Shown piece after piece: positions 10,462 through 21,499 of a stretch of 64,000 bases of DNA (position 1 is the first letter of the stretch; the number at the start of each line of letters is the position of its first letter). A program made the translations under genes and the position numbers. The stretch is from Xenopus tropicalis (taxonomy: Eukaryota > Chordata > Amphibia > Anura > Pipidae), in assembly GCF_000004195.4 (NCBI RefSeq), contig NC_030682.2:133692234-133756233 (forward strand). The letters run 5' to 3'. The notes beneath the pieces were generated by a model. That model ran no database searches, was not told where the DNA came from, and saw only the letters and a list, made by a program, of their open reading frames with translations.

Positions 10462-11890
10462 TCACAGTGGAACAGGGTAAGAAGGGGTTGGATCATTCTG
10501 TGTGTCTAAGGGGGGTGCAGAGCTGATCTCTGGCATGTCTGTGTACAAAAACATACAATTATATTTATTTTAGAAAGTTCAGTGTTTACACATCCTTTTT
10601 ACCTAGCCCCAAGCAAAAAGATCTCATGTCAAAAAGGGGGTGGGAGAGTGGGTGGGTATATTTTTCCCTTCAAAACATTATCAAGTGCACTATTTTTTTC
10701 CGTCACAGATCTGTTCACTTCTGCAAAATGTTTTGATGCACAAAACAAAATTATCTTGATTATAGTAAATATATAAATCAAAAGACAAGACTTATTTCAG
10801 AAGGTAGACAATTTGTAGATTCATTTGTTTGCACAACCTATAGTGAGAGTAAGAGGTTGGAAACAACCACAGTCCCAGACAGGGCTATCTTTAGAGCAGG
10901 GGGACCAGAGGTAAAACAGACTGACCTATCATCCCTCTGCTGTTGTTGGGGAGCTGTACATTGACAGCAACTGTAAGGGATGAGGTTAAGTGACACTGAT
11001 ACCAAGCATTACTGCAGCCATCTTGTACTACTGGCGCCAGCTTGTTCTTCTCTACCTACCATGCCTCATTCTTCCAACCTATAACCGCTCCTGTGAGGGG
11101 CCCTATTCTATGCGGCTCACTGTATAGTCACCTCAGTCTGCACAACCTCTAATGGCTCTGGTTTTGTATAACTGAGATGACTGTGAGCCCAGCACACTAG
11201 GGCAATTATTTGGAAAAATGAAATGTAATGGAACCTGAAAAAATATTCCAGTAATCTTAGACTTGTGAAATACTGGCAAAATCACAGTGCAAAAATGTCA
11301 GTCTGAGAGTGAAGTCAACATTTGGAAACTATTATGCGTTTGTTCTCGTAAGGGGTGATCTCCCGTGCCTGGCCATCACAAACACTCCTCTTGATAAATC
11401 CTTAAAACCGTTTAATCTGATCAGTTTGGACATACAGATTAACCCATCACTTCTGCAAATTGCACCTCTCTGTAACTTTCCACGCTGCTTGACTCATTCA
11501 TTTCATGGAAGCCGCGGAAACTGTAAACATAGAAAAATGTAAAGACCACATTGGTCCCTCTTGACTGCAACGTTTAATAAAAAAAAGTGCCATGTTTTTT
11601 ATATTTTAAAAAAGGAAATGAAAACACTGTAGCATCTGTAGCCGAATAAAAGTATCTTGTGTTAGAAGCATTTGGGGGATAGGAGAGAGAGTGGAGAGAG
11701 AGAGTGGAGAAATTATTCATAGACAGACCTTGTATTTGGATGATATAATAGGCGTAATAGGCAAAATCCAATTGCCAGTACTTACAATAACCCAAACCTA
11801 TAGAATAATAATAATATACTCCAGTATTAAAGAATGGTTCACACACTGAATTTTGGTGCTCAGGTTTCCAGTTAGTCACTTTATTTATTG
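10462..11890. other. Intergenic, no gene recognised
   Basis: Nothing supportable beyond low-complexity runs, including a short GA-rich stretch near 11690-11710. Confidence 0.6.
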
Positions 11891-11898
11891 GTCTAAGT

Positions 11899-12084
11899 CA
11901 GTGGTTCTCAACCTTCCTAATGTCGCGACCCTTTAATACAGTTCCTCATGTTGTGGTGACCCCCAACCATAAAATTATTCCTGAGACCATCGGAAATATG
12001 AGTTTTCCGATGGTCTTAGGCGGCCCCTGTGAAAGCGTTGTTCGACCCCCAAAGGGGTCCCGACCCACAGGTTGAGAACCGCTG
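11899..12084. mobile_element. Short hAT-type MITE, 8-bp TSD with one mismatch
   Basis: Ends CAGTGGTTCTCAACC and ggttgagaaccgctg bound 186 bp. Flanks are GTCTAAGT (11891-11898) and ATCTAAGT (12085-12092). The interior has a hairpin around gaccatcgga / tccgatggtc. The ends resemble the widespread vertebrate hAT/Charlie-derived MITEs. Confidence 0.92.
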
Positions 12085-12491
12085 ATCTAAGTTATTCCAG
12101 TTGAAGGGTTGCCAGATTTACATAGACCAACACAGATATAATGAATAATGAAAGTGAGGGTTAAGCAGGCTCTACATATAAACATATGCTTGTTTGGTGA
12201 GGTCATTAATGTCATCTAAATATTTGGTTCCAAAATGGGATTTTTAAAACAGGTCAATACCCAGCAAGCTATAAACTATGCAGATTATCGTCGTGGCCCC
12301 ATATTTAGCCCAATAAGCTGCCTTCATGGTCTGAAGTGGCCGAGTCACAGCTTATGTTGCCCTATTTATGGCCTGATTTGGCCTCCCCAATAAGTTCAAC
12401 TGCCATAAATAAGGGTAGGGGGCAGATTAATCAATGTTTGTTTGTTTTTCCATTCATGTTTTGGCATTTGAATAATTATTTAAAAAATGCA

Positions 12492-13450
12492 AAGTTACAT
12501 AGTTACATAGTTACATAGGGTTGAAAAAACACCAGTGTCCATCAAGTTCAACCCATCCAAGTAAACCCAGCACACCTAACCCACACCTACCAATCTATAC
12601 ACTCACATACATAAAATATAAATACAACCACTAATACTAACTGTAGATATTAGTATCACAATAGCCTTGGATATTCTGATATTCTAAGAACTCATCTAGG
12701 CCCCTCTTATAGGCATTAACAGAATCTGCCATTACCCCATCTCTAGGAAGGGCATTCCCCAACCTCACTGCCCTCACCGTGAGGAACCCCCTACGCTGCT
12801 TCAAATGGAAGCTCCGTTCCTCTAATCTAAAGGGGTGACCTCTGGTGCCTTGATTGTTTTTATGGGAAAAAAGGACATCCCCCATCTGCCTATAATCCCC
12901 TCTAATGTACTTGTACAGAGTAATCATGTCCCCTCGCAAGCGCCTCTTTTCCAGAGAAAACAACCTCAACCTCGACAGTCTCACCTCATAGTTTAACCCT
13001 TCCATCCCCTTTACCAGTTTAGTTGCAGTCTCTGCACTCTCTCCAGCTCTTTAATTAAACAGTCCTTCTTAAGGACTGGAGCCCAAAACTGCCCCCCATA
13101 CTCAAGGTGAGGCCTTACCAGGGACCTATAAAGGGGCAAAAATATGTTCTCATCCCTTGAGTCAATGCCCTTTTTTATACAAGACAGCACTTTATTTGCT
13201 TTAGTAGCCACAGAATGACACTGCCTGGAATTAGACAACTTGTTATCAACAAAAACCCCTAGATCCTTCTCCATTAAGGAAACCCCCAACACACTACCAT
13301 TCATTAGATAGTTCGTTTTTATTATTTCTACCAAAATGCATAACTTTGCACTTATCAACATTGAACCTCATTTTCCAGTTTGCTGCCCAGTTATCTAATT
13401 TTGTCAAATCGCTCTGCAAAGCGGCAGCATCCTGCATGGAACTTATAGTT
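12492..13450 (-). mobile_element. CR1 LINE, 5'-truncated: end of reverse transcriptase and 3' tail
   Basis: On the minus strand the frames read, in order, LDNWAANWKMRFNVDK (around 13400), DLGVFVDNKLSN, YRSLVRPHLEYGGQFW, LERVQR, then LSRLRLFSLEKRRLRGDMI and a short 3' region. This is the C-terminal RT/thumb region of CR1-clade LINEs. The reading frame is broken by frameshifts near 13330 and 13025, so it is a dead copy. The 3' end is a run of 8-bp units (TATGTAAC-like, 12495-12520), as expected for a CR1-type tail. The stretch before the tail, around 12577-12609, is the precursor of the 34-bp array at 23.7 kb. Confidence 0.88.
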
Positions 13451-13957
13451 TTGCACAATTAAAGTTTGTTCTATAAAGCAAAAAAAAAAAAACAATGCAA
13501 AAACCACAAGCTTAAAACTTTGGCATCTAAATACTTGCAAGGTTATGTAAATGTAAATGTGAGCTTTCCAACTTAAAATGATAACTATTACGCAATTAAA
13601 GTTTTTTTTTTGTTTTTTTATGGTTTTATTCAGATTTTTTTGGTAAATTTTTCGTTTTTTTTTTAAATTTTGAGGTTAAGCATTGTAGCAGTGTTGCATT
13701 TGGGTCCGGTTCCACCCTAGTCAACAGACTTCTGTATGAATGACATCACACACACCATATTGAACAGCCTGCCCCATCACCCCCGGGGCCGAATTTCTGC
13801 AGAAACTTTCCAGGTGGGGCTGGAGAGGGATTTTTAAATTTAATTTGAAAAATGAAAGTCTGTTAAATATAATAAATAAGCCTCTAGAACTGAAAGCGCT
13901 GAAACGTCACACAAATAACAAAATGCAAATGGTGCTTATATATCACACTGGATAACA
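13451..13957. other. Intergenic, A/T-rich, no feature recognised
   Basis: Contains homopolymer A and T runs near 13480 and 13600-13670. Confidence 0.6.
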
Positions 13958-13971
13958 TATCACAAGTTTTT

Positions 13972-15063
13972 TTTTATTTGTAACTTTTTTTTATTGGTAA
14001 AGTAAAGTTTATAGCAACATTATTACAGTTACTTTAAAAAGTACATAAGATGTAAAAGATATAACAAAAAAAAATTTTTTTTTTAAGCTGGTCCACCAAT
14101 TATGTAACTATCAAACAGCAAATAATAAAAAGAAGAAAGGAAAAAGAAAAAAAGTAGAATAGAGGAAAAAAAAAAGAAAGGAGAACTGTAAGAACTTAAT
14201 ATAGAGGAATGCTACATAGAAGCCAGGATATTTAGAAAAAATAAAAGTAAGAGGGGGAAAAGTAAAACATCCCATAGAGGCCGTCTATATCTTGGTTTTG
14301 TTCATATTCAAGCGGCCCAGAGGCGAGTTATAGTTGTACCTATTACTCAATTGAATCTTAAGTGCCGTGCTTAGGAGAAGTCATTTTTATTATTATTATC
14401 ATTTATTTATAAAGCGCCAACATATTCCGCAGCGCTGTACAATAAGTCATATAAAATTACTGACAGGATTTTTTTCAGCATATTTTCTAGTGTTCCATGA
14501 ATCCCACTTTGCGTGGTTCTTGTGCAGGAGAAGGTTATTTCTGGCATTAAAATATTCCATGGTGCTGTTACTATTGATTAAAAGTAATATGTCTTTTACT
14601 GTAGGGATCAATGTCGATTTCCAGTTTCTTGCTATCAATAAGCGGGATGCCACTAGTATATATATTATAAAGCATTTTTTATTACAGGGAATATGGTCCA
14701 AGGTTTAGGAGAGCAGGTCTGGGAGATATTGCAATATTTGTTTGGGATAACTCTGTTAGGACAATAAATATTGAGGACCAAAATTCAGAAACCTTAGGAC
14801 AGCCCCACCATAGGTGGATGAAGGTTTCACTCTGGTTGCAGTTTGTCCAGCATTTATTAGATGAAGTGGCTGGGAAGATTCTATAAATTTTTGCAGGGGT
14901 CAAATACCATCTGTACATTAATTTCACGCTGGATTCAAGAAGGCGGATTGATCGAATTGATGAAAAAGGTATAGAGAAGGCCATATTCCAGTTGATAAGG
15001 TCAATTGTAGTGTTAATTTCAGATTTTTTCATATAAGGATTTCTCGTGTGTTTATGTCCAAAG
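13972..15063 (-). mobile_element. 5'-truncated L1/Tx1-like LINE with TSD
   Basis: Flanking direct repeats TATCACAAGTTTTT lie at 13958-13971 and 15064-15077. The minus-strand poly(A) tail follows immediately at the left end. The coding remnant spans about 15032-14447 in two frames, shifted near 14690: it contains LMYRWYLTPAKIYRIFP, a Cys/His-rich stretch ending HLWWGCPKV, then ASRLLIARNWKS. This is the C-terminal end of ORF2 in L1-clade LINEs of the Tx1 kind found in frogs and fishes. A short L2 tail (14385-14443) is inserted in its 3' UTR. Confidence 0.88.
14385..14443 (-). mobile_element. 59-bp L2-type 3' tail inserted in the LINE 3' UTR
   Basis: On the minus strand it reads GCGCTGCGGAATATGTTGGC, GCTTTATAAATAAATG, then an AATAAT-type tail. 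It is flanked by AAGTCAT on both sides (14378-14384, 14444-14450). This is an extreme 5' truncation. Confidence 0.88.
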
Positions 15064-15077
15064 TATCACAAGTTTTT

Positions 15078-16457
15078 AGTGAAGTAATATACCCCCTTTG
15101 AAATATCTGATCACATGGTTTATACCATTTAGATATTTAGAAATAAAGCCTTACATTCATACATTCTTGAGTTTTTGCACTACTTTCATTAAGAGACCAG
15201 GCAGTGCTATTAATTAGGTTGTGCTGGCAATACAGGACTAATGAGGGATGTGGGATGCTGGGTTTGAAAAGACAGTGCAAATTCAGAGGAAAGGAGAATG
15301 AAATGAAACAAAAAGGTTTTATTTTCTTTATTGAAGATGGAATGCCAAATAAACTTGATACATTGATTTTCATGACTGGATAAGGAAATGGGAGAATTCA
15401 TAAACCTTAGTGAAATGGTATATGGTTTCTTGAGTGTGCTAGCCTTAACAGTCGCTCACTTACACGACGAGTCCCGAGCCATAACGTATAAAACATATTG
15501 ACTTTTCCACTTTGCATTCCAGTTCCCTTTTTCGCTAAAAAAAGTGTCTCTTACTACTTTACAAGGCTGACACAAGTGATTATAATTAAAATAAATAGTA
15601 AGTCCGAAAGAAAAAAAAAATGTGCTTTTCATTGTCACATACCAATTTTATGTTCACATCTTGTATTAAATACTGTAAAAATGAAATATAAGAATATGGG
15701 ATTTATGTCTCCGTTGCCAACAAATGAGTCAGATATTGAACGGATGCAATCTGGAATTATTTTTTGGGCACAAGTTTCAGAAAACAAAGCTACAAGGTTC
15801 ACGGAGCAATTAGCAGCCATTGCTCCTTCCCGTGGACAGAGGAGAGAGGCGACGTGGTTGGAAATAAAAGATGTGTTTTGAATAAATTATCGAAGTAAAC
15901 GCAGGCATTTATACCTTCAACAAATAATAGGGGTATTAAAAGAATGATATTTCCTAAAGATGTTCTGTAAGACACTTTACCAATTAGTCGTCAAGTAGCA
16001 CCTTCTTCTGTTCTACCCTATATTATTTTATTTTGTTAAAGGGGTTTTTTAATGAAAAAAGTGGTCCGTCGGTATCACAACAAACACTGCTTGTAGTTAT
16101 GAGTCGGGAATATTCACCATCCCCATGTTCCCCTGCCCCAAGGCTTTTTCCGGTCCAGGGCTATTACCACTTTTTATGATCCAAAGCCTGATCCAATACC
16201 AGTGAATGATGCTGGTGTGAATATTGCCCATGCTAGCATTTTCACATACTTTCTGCTAGCAGTGGGTTGGATTTGGAACATTTTGATAACAAAATAATTT
16301 TGCTTTTGTACAAAGCATCTCCCAGAAATAGAATAACCTATATAAAGGAGCCTGTCGTTCAGTTTCCTCTGTTACAGGGGACCTGTCACCCTGAGAAATA
16401 ATACCAAATTCTTTTTTTATTGTTTGCACTGAGCAAAATAAACTTTACTTACACTAT
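15078..16457. other. Intergenic, no gene recognised
   Basis: A 127-codon open frame at 15498-15881 (+) has no recognisable similarity and is probably chance. The phrase ggggacctgtcaccct (16377-16392) resembles a dispersed repeat end but is not bounded. Confidence 0.55.
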
Positions 16458-17175
16458 GGGGCCCATTCATTACAGTACGATTTTTGTGTGTTTAAAAATC
16501 ACGATTGGAGTAACAACAATAATTTCATATAGGGGTTGCGATCAGAAAGTCACAAAATTTTCGGATCCGAGCGATTGTAAACGGCGCAGAAACCTTTCTG
16601 GCTTTGAAACCTTCAATGCATGATTTTGGAAGCCTCCCATAGGACTCAGTGGCACTCTGCAGCTCCAACCCGGCCCAAGGAAAGCCTCCCATAGGGCTCA
16701 ATGGCACTCTGCAGCTCCAACCCGGCCCAAGGAAAGTCTCCCATAGGGCTCAATGGCACTCTGCAGCTCCAACCCGGCCCAAGGAAAGCCTCCCATAGGG
16801 CTCAATGGCACTCTGCAGCTCCAACCCGGCCAAGGAAAGTCTCCCATAGGGCTCAATGGCACTCTGCAGCTCCAACCCGGCCCAAGGAAAGTCTCCCATA
16901 GGGCTCAATGGCACTCTGCAGCTCCAACCCGGCCCAAGGAAAGTCTCCCATAGGGCTCAATGGCACTCTGCAGCTCCAACCTGGCCCAAGGAAAGTCTCC
17001 CATAGGGCTCAATGGCACTCTGCAGCTCCAACCTGGCCCAAGGAAAGTCTCCCATAGGGCTCAATGGCACTCTGCAGCTCCAACCCGGCCCAAGGAAAGT
17101 CTCCCATAGGGCTCAATGGCACTCTGCAGCTCCAACCTGGCCTAAGGAAAGCTTGAATGAATTCCAAAATGTTTG
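16458..17175. mobile_element. MITE of the GGGGCACATTTACTAA type carrying a 52-bp array (right half lost)
   Basis: Left end GGGGCCCATTCATTACAG; the internal part (cgattgtaaacggcgcagaa...) parallels the elements at 47994 and, inverted, 59094. The right side after the array matches the 48-kb element for about 20 bp (gaatgaattccaaaa) and then stops; no right terminal repeat was found. Confidence 0.75.
16632..17151. repeat. 52-bp tandem array, 10 copies
   Basis: Unit begins CTCCCATAGGGCTCAATGGC and ends GCCCAAGGAAAG. It spans 520 bp, ten units. The first unit has ggactcagt in place of ggctcaatg, and one unit has a 1-bp deletion (cccggccaagg). The same unit forms the array at 48142-48714. Open frames over it are repeat artefacts. 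Confidence 0.96.
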
Positions 17176-17220
17176 TAGTTCCACTGAATGTGTCCTAGGC
17201 TACTGGGTCTACAGGCTCAA

Positions 17221-18713
17221 ATAACTGTACAATAAGTGGGTTACATACATTGGACATACAGAGTAACATATAAAGCAATTAATAACCGATACAAGAGAGA
17301 CACAAGGTGTGGGAATGGGCATGACCAGAGTTGTGAGAGGTGTGGCACAGGGTATTGCTAAACTAGATTAGGGTAAGCTTCTCTGAATAAATGTGTTTTT
17401 AGAGATCTCTTGAAGGCAGAGAGATTGGGAGAAAGTCTGACAGTTTGTGGGAGTGAATTCCAGAGAAGGAGGACAGCCCTTGCAAAGTCTTGAATGCGAG
17501 CGTGTGAGGAGGGAATGAGAGAGGAGTTGAGGAGCAGGTCAGTAGAGGAGCGTAACAAGCGGGTTGGATGGTACCTTGAGATAAGTTCAGAGATTTAGGG
17601 TGGGGCAGAGTTATGAACTGCTTTGGATGTGAGGGTCATTAGTTTGAATTTTATCCTGGATGGTAGGGGAAGCCAGTGCAGGGATTGGCAGAGTGGCACG
17701 GCAGAGGAGGAGCGGTTGGAGAGGTGTATGAGCCTGGCAGCAGTATTCATTATGGACTGGAGAGGGGACAGTCTTTGGAGGGGAAGGCCAATTAATAGGG
17801 AGTTACAGTAGTCCAGGCGAGATATTATAAGAGAGTGAATAAGAATTTTGGCAGCGTCTTGGGTGATAAATGATCGGATTTTGGAGATATTTCTTAGGTG
17901 AAAGTGACATGATTTGATAAGTGATTGGATATGAGGAGTGAAGGACAGGGCAGAGTCAAGGATAACCCCAAGGCACTGGGCCTGGGAAGATGGGGTGATG
18001 GTAGAATTGTTAACTGTTATAGATACCTTGGGAACAGTGTGGGCGTTGGATGGGGGAAAGAGAACCAGTTCAGTTTTAGAGAGGTTTAATTTAAGGTAAC
18101 GTTGGGACATCCAAGTAGAGATAGTGGACAGGCAGGAAGTTAGAAGCTCTGGGTTGAGATCAGGAGAGGAAAGATAGATCTGAGTACCGTCAGCATAGAG
18201 GTGGTACTGAAAGCCAAAAGAACTGATTAGTTTGCCAAGTGAGGAGGTATAGAGAGAAAATAGTAAGGGGCCCAGGACAGAGCCTTGAGGAACCCCAACA
18301 GAAAGAGGCAAGGGAGAAGATGATTCCCCATTGTAAGAGACACTGAAGGATCGATCTGAGAGATAAGATGAAAACCAGGATAAGGCAGTGTCACGAAGGC
18401 CAAGAGAGCGGAGAGTCTGGAGGAGAAGAGGGTGATCCACAGTGTCAAAAGCAGCAGAGAGATCGAGAAGTATTAGTAGCGAGTAGTGTTTTTTGACTTT
18501 AGCCGAAAGGAGGTCATTTGTTAGTTGGGTTAGAGCAGTTTCGGTGGAGTGTTGTTGTCTAAAACCAGATTGTAGGGGATCCAGGAGGTTATTGTCAGAG
18601 AGGAATAGCGTCAGTCGGTTGTATACTAGGCGCTCAAGCAGTTTGGAGATGAATGGGAGCAGAGAGATTGGTCGGAGGTTAGTAGGATTGGAGGGATCAA
18701 GGGAGGGTTAAAA
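17221..18713 (-). pseudogene. L2-type LINE fragment: reverse transcriptase, one stop codon, altered active site
   Basis: The minus-strand frame from 18713 to 17358 is open apart from one TAA at 17597-17595, and it contains the RT blocks in order: [79 protein letters not shown], and the C-terminal LLLWNSLPQTVRLS and LFREAYPNLV. These identify an L2/CR1-group LINE. The catalytic YADD is YADG here (second Asp lost), so this copy could not support reverse transcription even without the stop. The 5' half (endonuclease and early RT) is absent, ending at 18713 where an unrelated repeat begins. Confidence 0.92.
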
Positions 18714-18850
18714 AGTAACAATAACAATAAGTGACACCCTCAACCCTAAAGGTTGGAAAGAGGCAGAAGAAGAAGAGGAAAATCATTCAAAAACTATAAA
18801 AGATAAAAAAAAATCTGCAGCTGTAAAACGAAGCAAAGTAGTATCTTTTT
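18712..18850. repeat. Fragment of a dispersed frog repeat
   Basis: Contains agtaacaataacaataa, ggttggaaagaggcagaaga and ttcaaaaactataaaa, shared with 40894-41188. I recall this as part of a common Xenopus repeat family. It directly abuts the L2 fragment. Confidence 0.55.
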
Positions 18851-19629
18851 AAATAATAGAACTGCACCTACTCTACATAGGTATACTAGGCTGTCTGCAA
18901 TTGCATTTGCTGACCCCCCCCGGTGCACCTCCTGCCTCACCCCCAGTGCATGTCCACCAGTGGCTTTATTCTACCAACTTCTGGATATAGTATGCCCATC
19001 TCAGAACGTTTAAATAAAAGCATCTCCACGCATTACAGACCATCTTATCTTGCAAAAGAACAACTGACTGGTGATGAAAGAATATTATATAATATGTATA
19101 TATATAGCTTTGCTTTGCATGTTCTGTGGTTGTGTAAAGAACTCTCAACTGATACAGTGGTTAATCTGCTGGTTGGCAAGCTCTTTACTTATGAAGTGAT
19201 CGAACATGTCAGGGGACATGTAATCCCAACAGAACACAGAGAGTGGTCTATCGTACATTGCAGTTCATCTGGATTTGTCTTTCATGGAAAGAACTGTAAA
19301 ACAAATATGGTGTACATCTGCCGAATGCACACAGAACAAACACTCCGGCACAGGCTGATGATAAGCCGTAGAAAACATGTGCTATGGCCAGACGGCCTTG
19401 TAAATGTACTGGCTTTATTGCACAGCGTCCGGGGTGTTTATGTTTCGCTTGCATTTATGAGATACTTAAATTTACTATTGGGGGAAAAAAAGTGTTTTCA
19501 TTGGGATGGAGTTTATTTTTACAAAAGTTGGGTTGGAGATTTAGTGATTTCTTTATGGTAACAACGCCAGATTAATTCTATGACCTATTAATAGTAGGTT
19601 TCTTTTTTGCCAGCTGAACAATATACTGA
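18851..19629. other. High-complexity intergenic block with a 212-codon open frame
   Basis: A + frame at 18923-19561 runs 212 codons without a stop. I do not recognise its translation and see no splice, Kozak or polyadenylation context. The sequence is repeat-free and may instead be conserved non-coding DNA. Confidence 0.35.
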
Positions 19630-20096
19630 TTTAAAGGAAAACTATGCCCCCAAACGATGTAGGGGTACAGCTCATATGTAAAACCCTGCTGCATCTAAAT
19701 AAATCATTTTCATAAAAATATGCTTTTTAGTAGTAAGTGGCATTGGGTAATCCTAAATATAATATTGCCACCCCCTTGGATCATACAAATCACAGTGCAC
19801 ACAAACAAGCCAAGGCACACATACATGCTAGGCCCCATCAGCCAATGGATGCACAAAGTTCTGTTTTTTACTCCCACACTACTTCCTGTTACAGTTAGAG
19901 CTGCATTATTTCCTGTCAGCTGATCTCTGAGGGAACACACAGCCCATCACTAAATGGCGGCTCAAGGGGAAAGATGTAAAAGGGCAATATTTACTGATAT
20001 ATATATTCCAATTCGGTGAGATTTTTTTATAGGCCACTTAATTTGATATATATCTGTTGGTTAAGTGTTCATTCTGGGGGTATAGTTTTCCTGGAA
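19630..20096. mobile_element. TTAA-type MITE
   Basis: Left end TTTAAAGGAAAACTATGCCC and right end gggggtatagttttcctgga are inverted with few mismatches, bounding about 467 bp. The interior is non-coding. It matches my recollection of an abundant Xenopus T2-like MITE. Confidence 0.85.
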
Positions 20097-20375
20097 AGGG
20101 GTTGTTCACATTTAAATCAACTTTTAGCATGACATAGACATTCTGAGAAAATTTGCAACTGTTTTTTATTTTTGTGGTTATTCAGTTATGTTTAAGTTTG
20201 GGTTTCTGTTAAGCAACTCTCCAGTTTGGAACTTCAGTTGCTAGGGTCTTGTTTAAATTATCAGCCAAGCAGTGGTTTGAATGAGAGACTGGAAGATGAA
20301 TAGAAGAAGGGGCTGAATAGAAATATAAGGAAAAAAAAAAAAAACAACTAGAAAGGGAAGTTTGAGAACAAACGT
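20097..20375. repeat. Dispersed repeat, left part (ggggttgttcac type)
   Basis: Starts ggggttgttcacatttaaat and includes tctccagtttggaacttcag and gagagactggaagatgaata. The right part of the same family appears at 18712 and 40894. Confidence 0.6.
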
Positions 20376-20399
20376 CATGTTGGTTTGAAAAACGTGAAA

Positions 20400-20960
20400 T
20401 CTGATCTGTTATTGGCTTGACCCACTTTTTCTAACCTTGGACCACAGTTATATAGTAAAAATCATTGTGCAAAGTTTAGGGACCCTGGTTTGAATGGCAG
20501 CAATTTAAATTTTCCCACTGAAAGTCAACGAGTGACATCTGATTGGTGGTCGGTTGCTCCGCCCACTTTTTTCTAACCTGGAACTGCAGTTACCCAGTGG
20601 CTAACTCTGCAAAGTTTAGGGACCCTAGGATTAATAGTTAAAGAACAGAAGCAGTTTAAATTTAAACCATTAAAGTAAATAGGTGAATTGTGATTGGTGG
20701 TTTGTGAATGTGCCCCAGTGAAAAACAGTGGGCAACCTGGCATAAATACTTAAATAATGGCATCAGTTTAAATATAAGCCAATTAAATTTAATAGGTGGA
20801 AATGGATTGGCTGTTGGTGTTCAGGCTGACCCCATGATTATGTTATTTAAGTTTGGAGGGTGTAGCTTTAAAGCTGTAAGTGTGGCAGCAGTTTGAAAAT
20901 CTTCCCTGTCAAAGTCAATAGGAAAATTGGGGAGTTTGGAGCAGCCCCTAAAACTGTAGG
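20400..20960. repeat. Diverged tandem repeats (~150-bp class)
   Basis: gcaaagtttagggaccct recurs (20469, 20608), each followed by a Tnaat run, cagtttaaat and a tgattggtggt motif. Units are strongly diverged and the period is irregular. Confidence 0.5.
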
Positions 20961-21234
20961 AGCAGTAGTGTTTAAAAAATGGGGGGCCCTAAGAATAAGA
21001 AAAACTTGACAATTTGTGTCTGAAAACTGCATTTTGCACATTGTATTGTGTCTAAGTGAGGCTTATGATTCACATATAACCAGGCAAAGGTTACGAGATC
21101 AAGTAATTCAGCCAGATAGGCAGGTAGAATTAGATTAGTTAAGGGTTTTCAACCTAAACTGCTGTCATGAAAAGCAGATTTAAGATTAACAGGTTAGGTT
21201 CTGGGTAACGTGCAGATGGTACACAGGTGAGGTA

Positions 21235-21495
21235 TAAACTTGAGAACTCATGTTGGGGTTTACAAGTGAATCCAGTCGTTAGCCAATGAGAGTTCATATT
21301 GGGGGTTAACAGGCCGATTCAGGTCTTAAACAATTAGAGTTCATGTTGTGGTTTACATGTCAACTGAATCCTTAGCCAATGAGAGCTCATGTTGGGATTT
21401 ACAAGTCAACCCAATCCTTAGCCAATGAGAGTTCAAGGTGGGGTTTACATTAAACAAGTAAAGCCACTGGGACTTTACATCGGGGTTGACAAGGC
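21235..21495. repeat. ~60-bp diverged tandem repeat, about four to five copies
   Basis: Units contain ccaatgagagttcat, gttggggtttaca and a caacycaatccttag-like segment, repeated from about 21243 to 21495. Confidence 0.8.
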
Positions 21496-21499
21496 AACT

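Noticed and set aside
16701..17224. Repeat-protein ORFs over the 52-bp array (also at 48.5 kb)
   Set aside because: They follow the tandem repeat inside a MITE and shift frame every unit; not genes.
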